The position numbers and the translations under genes are program-made. DNA of 53,395 nucleotides from Phoronis australis (Eukaryota; Phoronida; Phoronidae): contig NMRA01000272.1 of assembly GCA_002633005.1 (NCBI GenBank), positions 250,001 to 303,395 of the forward strand. Direction: 5' to 3'. The notes beneath the pieces are model-generated. The model made no database searches, was not told the origin of the DNA, and saw only the letters and a program-made list of their open reading frames with translations. Shown one piece after another: positions 34,942-45,500 of this stretch; the stretch's first letter is position 1, and every line of letters starts with the position of its first letter.

Positions 34942-35058
34942 TGCGGAAGCACTGATTAACCTGACCTTGACCTTCCTCTTCCCACATAAACGTTAGATGG
35001 CACTGGGAGCGGTCATGTGATTAATGGAGTATGATGTACTGAAAGTGTTTTATTCACA
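34942..35058. promoter_or_regulatory. Bidirectional ECD/LAMTOR2 promoter
   Basis: Only 117 bp separate the ECD ATG (minus, 34941) from the LAMTOR2 ATG (plus, 35059), so both transcripts must start in or near this interval. Visible motifs: CGGAAG (ETS-type) next to the ECD start, TGACCTTGA at 34962-34970 (matches the ERR/SF-1 extended half-site TCAAGGTCA on the other strand), TTCCTCTTCC (ETS-like) and TCATGTGA at 35013-35020 (M-box, bound by MITF/TFE factors). No TATA box. Activity is inferred from arrangement, not shown. Confidence 0.75.
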
Positions 35059-38000
35059 ATGTTAAAACCAAAGGCACTCACGCAAGTTTTAAGCCAGGCA
35101 AACACTGGCGGCATACAGAGCACACTGTGAGTATTTTGCTGTTGAATGCGGATATCTAGGATGAACGACTTTGCCATCTAGGCTCCAGCCATCGGGGCCT
35201 TACTTTTTCGCACTTGGTTTCAAATCCGAAAAGCGAAAATGAAACTCCATAAAGGCATAAAGGCATAAAGTCACAATTTACCTAGACTGTCTCTAGATGA
35301 CTAGAAACTTGCACATGTGCGTGTGTCATATCAAGAAGGAAGACAGTGCCACCGTCTCAACTAGTAGTAGAGATTGTGGCCATCCCCCCATAGACCCAGT
35401 TAATAATAATACACTGTAAGTTTTTTTGATGAATTATGCCGCACACTGATTAAACCATCAGTCACATTGCTTTAAGTACCTTTGGCGCTCAGAGGGACAC
35501 CTTAAAAGGCTTTCAATGTCTGATTTAATTCCTTCCAACTAATACTCTGGTAATTAAATTTTTATTTGAGCTGTCTTTCATTCAGTTGCCCAAATAGGCA
35601 ACTGGCCATTTTTACACTGCTTGTGCCTGGGTATATGATGTCATATCCCGTGGCTGATGTCATATCCCCTGGCGTGAGCAGTGTAAAAATGCCAAGTTGC
35701 AATATGTAGTGATAAAAACTAACGAAAAAGAATTTGATTTAGACCACTTACCGCTGGAAAACTGTTCTGAACTTGTTTCGTACTTAGATACAAAATGATC
35801 TCTGGGTTTGCAAAGAACTGACACTTTGTTATTAAGTTATTGGAGAACCTGATCTCAAACAATAACAAATTGCTCTTTTGAATCCCTGAAGTCATCTCAA
35901 ATTTGACTAAGAAACAATTTTAAAGAAATTGCATTACAGTGAGTGTCTTATAAAAATATTTGTTTGTTATAAAAGGCATGTTTAAATTACACATATTCTT
36001 GAGTTTGGAATCCAGGTTTGTACACTGGGCCTTGGAAGAAAAACTTTTTATTCAAGTGTTTTTTAATGATATCCACCAGTTCTGCAGCCACATGTCCTGA
36101 GTTCTATGTGTTAGGTGTATGCATTTCAGACTGCTTAATAATGAAGGGGCTCTGCTAGCTTACTCTGGCTATGGAGACAAAGATGCATCAGTCACTGCAG
36201 CAATCACCAGCAACATTTGGTCAGCTTATGAGAAAAATGGTAGAGCTGCATTTAATGAAGATAGTCTTCAGTTCATATTGGCTGAGTGTGAGGTAATCAT
36301 TGCTAGCCTGGTTGATCACATACTTAAGTTGCAACTTCAAAATATTATAAGTGCCATGAACCTCCCCACCTTCTGTAAATTTTGATTTTGACCACATTTA
36401 CAACTGGTCTCAAACTGCTCCTTAAGCCCTGTCTACATACTGTTGTTTTTATGAATGACTTCATGTATGACTTTTGAATCACTCTCCTATTAGGACTTTT
36501 ATACAACATTTTGGCTCAGTGTAACTCATGTGGGAACTCCTGTTCAAAAACTCCAATTAATCATATAAGACAGTACATGTAGTTGTTAAAAGTCTCGAGT
36601 ATGCAGACAAATTTTACTCAGGCTAGAAGGGATTCATGGGCTTTGGAAGAGCACTGTCGCATTTTCGCACTGCCACATTTTCGCACTGTAGCATTTTCGC
36701 ACTGTCACATTTTCGCATTGTCACATTTTCGTACGGTCACATTTTCCTTTACCCAGAAGTCCAATTTTATTCTGAGTGATGAACAACTTCAGAAAAGCAT
36801 GATGTAAGTGACAGAAGGCGGGCTCATAACAAAGGCCATAAACTTTTTATTTGTATTACCGGTATTTACGTTACTTTGTGACCTGTACAGATAAGGACAT
36901 CTTGAAAAGTTGGATATTTGGGGTACGTCCAAATTTCTGTGTTAACCAGTCTAAGTCTTAAGTTGGTCTCCACTTTTTTAGAGCAGATTTATTTTCAAGA
37001 AAACAGTTGGACTGAACTACTGACTTATAATGGATGATTTTCCGGGCTGTATTGTCTATTGAAATTGCCGCACATTAAGGTCATTATTGAATGTTACTTT
37101 ATCGAAGCATGTTAGGAAATTGGCATATTTTATTCACACTGATTGGTGTTTCAAACCTTTTTTGTCTCTTTTTATAGAAACAAACAAGATTAAAAAAATG
37201 ACAATGTTTTATTAGTTTACCTGTTTCTGAGATTATTGTTGAAGTCTAAGGGCAAATTGTTATGTATCGAAGCTGGGACTGAAATGGGTGGGCGTCTCGG
37301 CCAATGAGCACCGGTATCAAAATCGAAAAAGAAAATACGGATTTATCGATTTCAGTTTCAAAAAATCATCCGAAAGGTTCAAAACCACTTTTGTTGCACA
37401 TGCCAAATTGATTAACTTTCCCCTTTAAGATTATGTGCCTCAAATCTAACTATGACCCCGCATAGACAAATTAGCACTGTTCAGGTTAGGCACTGTTCTT
37501 TTCGAATGGTTCATTCTTTGTTGTTGTCTTTACAGGAAGGCAAAGTGGCAATTACCAGGGTGGCCAATTTATTATTATGTTTCTATGCAAAAGTTGATGT
37601 CAGTTTAGGAATGCTTAAAGCCAAGGTAAGAAGTTGACTAAGACAATATTAGGCGACTGTTATTTAAAGCGGTTGTAAACCCATGTTCTGCCTTAGAAGC
37701 AAATTTTTGCTGTAAACCACATACTACTATAAAATGGGTCTCAATGTGTTCCTTGTTTGGATGAAAAGTGACATTTTTGTTATTGGTCGAGATCTCTGTA
37801 CATAAAATGACACACCATGACAAGCCATCTTGTAAAACCCGATCTTGTGTAATGACGAACTGTCTGTTCTTTCTTAGCTCTGAAATCACTTCTAATTTGA
37901 CAAGGAGCAATTCGTGGTCAATTTCATAATTGCGAGTAGTCCAAATCAAAAGTTGTTTTTTGAGATGAAAGGCAGGCTTGCAGCCGCTTCACCTTTACAC

Positions 38001-38808
38001 CAACTGTCAACAGCTCCTTATTGATAACATTCTCTAACGTTGTGCTTTCATATACAAATGATTTTGAATCCTTTAGTGTGATATACGTGTTCGAACAATA
38101 ACACATGATCACCAGTTAGGTGCTAAGTATTGGTCAGAACCTGAAGATATGTGTGTACCAAAGAAAAAAGCCAGGGCTGTATTCTGTAGAGCACATTTCT
38201 AGGGAGAAAAGAGAAATCATTGAAAACCACAAATCATACTCGAGTGAAAAACGAGTTCCTCATGAGTAAGGTTGCGAGTTAACTCACGTTGACTAGGCAA
38301 AATTGTTACCACTAAAATGTTTGGTTGGTGAGACTTGAGCGTTGAGTTAAGGGAGTAATATGTCTTAAGTGAAATTGCTAGTTCCGTTCCGTAAGCAAGA
38401 TTTCTTGCTGCATGTCTTGCATGTATGTTATGCCCCAGGTTATTCTCTGTGATGTTGCTTAACCGTTTCAGAATGTATGCACTAATTGCCTAGGCGCCAA
38501 CGGCAATTTTACTGAACATATCCTTTCAAATGAGCTATGGAGATTGTATAGGCAAGACTGGACCAAGATTTTTGCACTTATTATTATAAATATTAAATTC
38601 ATGTGCCCTAATGCAAGTTGATCTTATCTACTTTTCTAGTATGTATTGCGTATTAGCATTAATGGTAGCTGCACTTGTACCCGTGGCCTTGTTTTTTTTC
38701 CAAACTGAATGCATTACCATCATACAATAAACCTCTTTACATTTCTTTCAGGCACAAGCATTAACTGACTACCTTGAGGAACCATTAGCTCTAGTAGCAG
38801 CATCATGA
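35059..38808 (+). CDS. LAMTOR2: Ragulator subunit LAMTOR2 (p14, roadblock fold)
   Basis: Late-endosomal/lysosomal scaffold that pairs with LAMTOR3 in Ragulator, the Rag GTPase anchor that recruits mTORC1 and also docks MEK-ERK signalling. Four exons: 35059-35126, 36130-36292, 37536-37625, 38752-38808, all GT..AG, summing to 378 nt and 125 residues, the same length as human LAMTOR2. Sequence in order: [117 protein letters not shown], then AS. This is near-identical to vertebrate LAMTOR2 and fills the whole roadblock/LC7 domain. Divergent from ECD, with a shared promoter. Downstream AATAAA at 38937. Confidence 0.98.
35598..35700. mobile_element. Small foldback element in LAMTOR2 intron 1
   Basis: The left arm GCAACTGGCCATTTTTACACT and the complemented right arm GCAACTTGGCATTTTTACACT continue into GC(T/C) and paired GATGTCATATCCC motifs, so nearly all of the 103 bp can fold. 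A typical MITE-like hairpin without coding capacity. Confidence 0.75.
35795..35935 (-). mobile_element. Palindromic MITE family A, partial copy
   Basis: On the minus strand the order AAATTGTTTCTTAGTCAAATT, GATTCAAAAGAGC, TTGAGATCAGGTTCT and GTCAGTTCTTTGCAAACCCA closely follows the copy at 23975-24100. It lies in LAMTOR2 intron 1. Confidence 0.7.
36652..36746. repeat. 16-bp tandem repeat, about six units
   Basis: Consensus CGCACTGTCACATTTT repeated head-to-tail with one or two changes per unit, in LAMTOR2 intron 2. Short G/C-A periodic minisatellite. Confidence 0.9.
37672..37955. mobile_element. Palindromic MITE family A, near full-length copy
   Basis: The left arm (TTGTAAACCCATG, AAACCACATACTACTATAAA, GGGTCTCAATGTGTTCC) recurs inverted at the right (AATTTGACAAGGAGCAATTC, AATTGCGAGTAGTCC). 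Arms are about 80 bp and the centre holds GGTCGAGATCTC. It starts about 45 bp downstream of the LAMTOR2 exon 3 donor, inside intron 3. Confidence 0.7.
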
Positions 38809-38936
38809 GATTACTGTGCAGGGTTCTGCATAAAACCCATCTTGCTAGTTTCAAATCTATAGATAATGTTCACTTATATTACAATTCTTTATGTGAATAG
38901 TCTTATTTTTGTTTCAGTATTGTAGCGATTGTTGTA

Positions 38937-38942
38937 AATAAA
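38937..38942 (+). terminator. LAMTOR2 poly(A) signal
   Basis: Canonical AATAAA 129 bp after the LAMTOR2 stop, followed by T-rich sequence. A second AATAAA lies at about 39135. Confidence 0.7.
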
Positions 38943-39158
38943 ATATTATACTTAGTCTTTCGTTATTTTAATATGAATAGCAGTATTTTGTGGTCCTTTC
39001 ATAACAGTGTTTGTAAACTTGCTTCATTTGGAAATTTGTCAAAAATAGTCTAGTTGAAAGATTAATTTGCATAGGCTGAGTGGGTGATTTAGAGCTTCAA
39101 TATCTTACAATTAACATTGTTTTACTTAACATGCAATAAAGACTAATATAGTTTGCTT

Positions 39159-39164
39159 TTTATT
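39159..39164 (-). terminator. Candidate endonuclease IV poly(A) signal
   Basis: AATAAA on the minus strand 423 bp after the stop codon at 39587. With the LAMTOR2 signals at 38937 and about 39135 on the other strand, the two genes would end tail-to-tail within about 220 bp. Confidence 0.5.
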
Positions 39165-39586
39165 ATAAACATGCAAAGTGAACACTTAAATACATCGAAA
39201 CTAATAACAACTACCCCAGATTTTGACTTAAAAAGGAATGTCCTCTCAATACCCGTTTCATGTAAAATTGACACAAATGAATTACATATGACAAAATTTA
39301 GTTAGATGTCAAAAATATACAACCTGAGAATGAAATTAATTGAAACACAATCTCTTAAAACTTTTCTGCTGGTTGTATTGGTTGTGTAAAGAACAACAAA
39401 CCTCTAGTTATTCCAATCATAAGCTAATTCACAATGTTGATATGTAGCTGCCTTAATTTCCTTATTGTTTATGTAGCCTCATAGTCACCGTCAACTCCTG
39501 ACTTCCCACACATATCTCACCAAAAACTGTAGAAAGGCAGAAGAATATCCAGACAGTAATGTACTAAGTCCTATATAAGTCACTAG

Positions 39587-42500
39587 TTAACATAGGGTGT
39601 AAAGCAGCTCAATCTCGGCAGCGTCTTCAACGTTGAGTGGTGTTTCTAGGATCATTGGTATGTCATTGAATCGTGGGTCTTTCATTACTCGGCGAAATCC
39701 TTCTTTTCCAATATGTCCTTTACCAATGTTTTCGTGTCTGTCCAAGTGACATCCACATTTTCCTGAAATTAACAACTAAATGAATCACCCGAAGCAATCG
39801 GGAAAGTAAGCCCTAATTCTAAACTTGCACACAAATTTTACAACAGTACACACAGTTTCCAACATTTCGAAATGAAAAAGTGGTACAACTGGATCTAGGG
39901 TACAGAAAGGGGAAATGTCCACTGCAACACCCAGGAACATTCCTCAAACCACTTTGAGGTGGTGATGTGGTACCATCATTACTAAAATCTAATGGTCTAT
40001 TTACACCAACCTCTAGCCTATTTACATTAGCATGATGTTTCAGTCGGTCATTTATCCGGCCAAAGTCAAACCAAAAACAGACACGGGGGAAAAAGAAGAA
40101 CATCATCTGTCAAATCCCATGTAAAAGCAGCGAATCCTACATCGGTGGAACACTAATGCCGCTGGAAACCAGGACTTCAGAACACAAGAAATGCTGCAGA
40201 AAGGGCAATACCTCATCGGGAGCAGCAGAGCACATGTATACTAAACAACATAACATCCAGCAGAATAACATATGAATACTTGACAGTGAAACAGACAAGG
40301 CCAAAAGAAAGATCAAGGAAGCCATGCACACGAAGCTACATGACGTCTTCAATCAGCCCTACCAGTAGCCAAGTGACACCTGGCTACCACTCCCAAAGAA
40401 GATACAAAAATAACAAATTTCCCTTAGTGGTGTAGTGGTTAGACTACTGGACTGATAATCTAAAGTTTCCTCGGTCAAGCCCAGCTTCCACCAAGAAAAA
40501 AGAAAAAAGTGCTCCTCATTGATCACCAATAGTGTACCATATGCCTGTGATCGTACTTCTATGAACGCTGCAACTCCTTATAAGATGGCTGCAGAAATGG
40601 CTGAATGAAACTTCGTGACAATATACACAGGCTAGAGGTTGGTGTAAATGGACCAATAGAGTTTAGAAGTGATGTTACAGGGACAAAATATGTTGTGTTT
40701 CACTCATACATTTTAAAAATTGGCTCAGTTTTATTCATTGACAAGCGGTTATCAGGTGCATAGGTCTAAATACCATATAATACTTTTACATCAAGCCTTT
40801 CAGTATTAATAAAAAGACCACAATACAAATGTTGTGTTAATTTCCTTATCACTGATCCAACTGCTATGTATGACCCTGTCTAGAATCAAACCCTGCTTAC
40901 CTTTAGAGTCATTCAGGTGCACACCTTTTAGATACTGAAGTCCTATTATTTTCTCAAAATCACTCATCATTTTTGTGAACCCAGATTCTTTGCTCAAATC
41001 GTATCCTATAAAATGCAGACGAGTAGAGAGGTGAAGTTAATTATACATTTATTTATTACTTGGAAATTAATTGACATCCAACATCTTCGAATTTCCGTAT
41101 TTATTATTAAAAATTTTTAGTGTTCCACACACACACAGAACTTCATCACATATTTAGCACACAAAACAACTGGCAAATGAAATTTTAATCTATTATTAGC
41201 TTGGTTTGTACTATGCAAATGTCATAACATGTCACTTAGCAAAGTTTCCATAATTAGAAACCCTGGTATCGAGCTCTGAAAAATGACAATTCTGTCAGTT
41301 ACTAATTGACATATTAGATAAACAACAACCTTTGGAATTACAAAATCCAACATTCAGATTTTTCTTAGAAGTGTTTTGACATCAAGGTAGCCTTTGACAG
41401 CAACTTAAAACAATGTGAACCCAAATATAGCGATGGCAAACGGACCAATAACATTCATGACGATGAGTGGATATATATCAAATAGATATGCTGTTTACCT
41501 GCTGCAAATGCATGGCATGTGTCTAGGCACACACCCACTCTGGATTTGTCCTCGACCAGGTCGATTATTTTCTTCAGTTCTTCAAATTTTCCTCCAACAG
41601 TGTTACCTTGACAACTCATATTTTCAATCACTAGAAGAAAAAAGTGCATTTTGGGCAATGCAATGTGGCCAACAGGTGGACATAATTTTAGGAATAAATG
41701 AAATTATCTGTTGCACTAACAAAATTTCATACGAGTGCTTTACAATATTTACGATAAACTTGCCAGAAAGCAAGAGTTGTTAAACAAATATATACATATT
41801 ACAATTTGGGCATAAACTATCATGAAATGACACTGCTATTTGTTGAAATACAAAGGTTTATGTGACCAATTGATTAAAATTTGAAAGAGGTGTTTGCCAC
41901 AAGTGTTGATCTCAACAAGAGTATGATATTGAAAAAGAATAGCCTAAAAAAATTTTCAATATTTAATAAATAAAAATTCCTAAATACCACAAATAGAATG
42001 AAATAGAAAAAACAAACAAACAAGATCAAGTCTTTCATTGGAATTTGTACATTTATCAATTTTTATTGCAATCATTTTTGTGATTCATGCACAATTACAA
42101 AAAAATTATCCATCATAACAGTTTTACGACAAATAAAAAGACGAAGTCCCATGTAGTTTCTACCTGTTATGACAGACTTGGTTTGTTTATGGGCATAGTT
42201 GATGGAGTCTGCCACAGTCTGAAGACATTCTTCTGTTGAGATCAGCCCACAAGATGACCCTGTAAACAACACACAATGAAGGACATTACTTATTAATAAC
42301 TGGAAATGGAAAATTACACCTGCTTTAGGAGCCATGACAGACTCTGACGTCACTGTGACAACAGGAGTTAGCAGTAGCAAATAAGTTGTGAGCTTGTTTA
42401 CAGTTAATAAAATGTTGGCCAAACACTTAAGAATAAAATACATATGCATCGAGCTATGTATTCAATTGTATACAGGAGGATCCCTTCTTGATCAGCACCA

Positions 42501-45500
42501 TCCAGGTAGTGGTGGGTTTGAGGGGAGGGAGGGGGGCAGGGGCCCGGCCCCTCTTGGTCACCGACAAAAAACTAAATAGTCAAAATGACACAGAAATAAA
42601 TTTTGGGAAATTGTACACTTTTATGTGTGTGCATGTGTTGAGAGGTGGGATATCACAAAATTAAAAATATTGGGCCCTGTCATGAAATCCATGATCTGCC
42701 ACAGGGAATATCAAGTATCTCCAAAAAAAGTATGTCACATTATGATAGAATACAGCCTTAATTACAACCCTTCCCACACCAACGTTCATAACTGCAGGAC
42801 AAAAAAAAACAGTGATACTTTTCACTTATAAAGGAACACGAAAGCAAACCTGGATGAAAGTTGTACAGTGTTAGTCCCAGTTTCTCACACCGTTTCATTT
42901 CATCCACCAGTGCATCACGGCTTTTGGCTAAAGTTTCAGGATTAGGTGCTCCAGCGTTAATCAGATAAGAACCATGTGGAAGAATTAGACTGGTTGGGTA
43001 ATTATTATCCTGGAATATATGGGAACATAATTATGGAAACGTCATAATATACACTGCGACAAAATGACACGTGTAGGTGATTCCCCATCAGTTCTCTAAA
43101 CAAACGTTGTATCGGCAAAACAGCATGACTATTCATAAATTACACATACCCACAATACTTTAAGTCATGAAAAAATAACCAAGTATTCTCATGTCCATAG
43201 GAACAGTGAACTTGTGTTCTCTTGAAAACCGATGCGTAACATCTACAGAAACCCTACCTAAACCTCTGTGCTAAAAGTTAAAATTGGGTCACAATTTATG
43301 AATAAAGGTTTAGCCCCTTAACGATGAGTGCATCACAATCTAGAAATAGTATATAGACAGTATTTCAGAAACTCTCAGTTATGCGTATATTCCAAGAGAC
43401 TTCGCACTTTTGCTCAAGTTAGATTTGATTATTTTTCAGAAACAGTTATGTTGAGCGAAAGACCAAGGCTCTGTCTAGAGTCACTTTTCATACAACAAAC
43501 CCCAGGAACTGAAATTCTATGTACTGATCACTCTCAGGAAATACCACTCATTGCAAACTTACCTGACAAGCCTGCTTGAATTTGGCCACCGTTTCATCAA
43601 GCAGTGGTTTACAAACCCACTGACGTTGGGAGCGCAGAAACAATCCAAATGCTTTGGCACCAATTGCTGCAGCATCAAACACAGCATTCTGGAGGCCACC
43701 TGAAAAAAATAAAATAAAATCTGTTCAGGTGACCTCACCAAAGTACAAATTTCTGAAATAACGATTTAACTATTAATAATACACCCATAAAACTACATAC
43801 TTAAAATGCTTGATGATCACAAAATCTAAGTATAAGTGCATGAATGCAAGTCAATGAATAAACATGATTGCAAATTTTTTCTCAAAAATATTGATTTTTC
43901 ACTGAGGTTTCCATATTTTCTACAATGATATTTTTTGCATGCAACTTACAAATATGATTTCATTATTCTAGTTGCTACATTCCCTGTGATATTCTTTCAA
44001 GGTCTTTTAGTCTTAAACCTTGAATGTCAAAAATCAAGCCTCCCATTTTTTCAAGGAATGGAAGTTGATTTCTTTATTTTTGGCAACAGAAATCTTGGGC
44101 CAAAATGCCTTAAAAAATCCAGCTCACACATAAAAAGATTCTATTTCCAAGGATTTTGAAAATACATAGTTTTACAGGTGTACAATTAATACAAAATTTG
44201 TTTAAGAAATTTGACCTTGGTAATGAAGGTAAACTAACTCTTTTTAATAACACTATTTTCCATCGAGTGTTTAAGCACAAAAATAGTATAATTTCCTGTT
44301 CAGCAAATAGCCATATTGCTTTTGTCATAAAAAAGAGGAAGCAGCAAATTACAGTTCAAACTCTACAGTTTGGGACCGTGACAATTCAATTATTCTGCTC
44401 AAGATTGGAGCTTGTACAAACTTTTAGACATAGACAATACAGTCCATCTCAAATTCAAGAATTACTATAAACAATGACTGATCATTCACCTCTATATTAC
44501 ACACTAAGAATGCAGCAAAATGTTGCATTGGCGGCCATTTTTAATGATTTTATGAACTGCCAACTGAAGTCTTTTTCAGACTTTCTTGATACTTATTATT
44601 ATTATTATTATTTATTATTAATGTAATATTTACAATGAGGGTAGCCCTATCAGTTCACACTGCTTTCCATGGGGGCCCTCAGTAAAAAACAAACAGATAG
44701 TAAGACAATAACAGAATTACAAAATGAAAGACAAATTTAAGTAATAAGTAAAGAATAAGAAATTAACATGGAAAGACTGATGAAGCAAATTAAAAAATAA
44801 AATATGATAAATAAAAGATAAAAAATTAAGACAAGATAACTAAAAAACAAAAAATATGTAAATATAAATAATTAAAACAAACAATAAATAATTAATAAAA
44901 GTAAGACATTATATAAATAACAAATGAATAAACATGCAATTCTTAGACAGTACATGGAGTTAAATCTATTTCTTATAATTCTTTTAAAGGTTAGAAAGGA
45001 TGATGTAGATTTGGCATCTGCAGGGAGAGAGTTCCATAAAAAGGGCCTGCTGTAGGAAAATGATTTTTTCCCAGTCTCGCTTCTGCGTTTAGGAAGATTG
45101 AAATCAGATGATGATGAGGACCTAGTATTGCACAAAATACAGAATCCGATCTTTTGAGAAATACGGTGAATACCTAAACCGTCTATGTTTCAATCTTCAC
45201 AAGCAAGAAAATTCAATTTCGGACTGTATTTCAGAGTCCCAAACTCGAGAATGTCCAGTCAACTTTGTCATCAACCAAATTTTGTTCTTCCCAAGTTCAG
45301 ATCACAGAAAGTGGTCAAATTCAAGTTATGGTAACAGTCACTTAGAGGGGTCCTACATTTTGGGAACCAGTTTTCTCCATTGAATAACATGGATCAAACA
45401 GGTTTTCAAAATCCGGTAGCCCGTTCCAAGAAATTGACATAAGTTCATTTTTGACTTAAATCTAAGATTTGCCACAAATTCCAAACTTTGAAACTTCCAC

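Larger units (their letters stand above)
39988..40660. mobile_element. Element with 32-bp terminal inverted repeats, carrying Penelope-like and SINE remnants
   Basis: Arms at 39988-40019 and 40629-40660 are reverse complements with two mismatches over 32 bp (shared core ATTTACACCAACCTCTAGCC). Between them lie a Penelope-like endonuclease remnant and a tRNA-derived SINE. It sits in the last intron of the endonuclease IV gene. Confidence 0.7.

Noticed and set aside
40428-40500. Functional tRNA-Ile (GAT anticodon-like loop)
   Set aside because: The B box has a deletion and the acceptor stem does not pair; an A-rich tail follows, as in a SINE.
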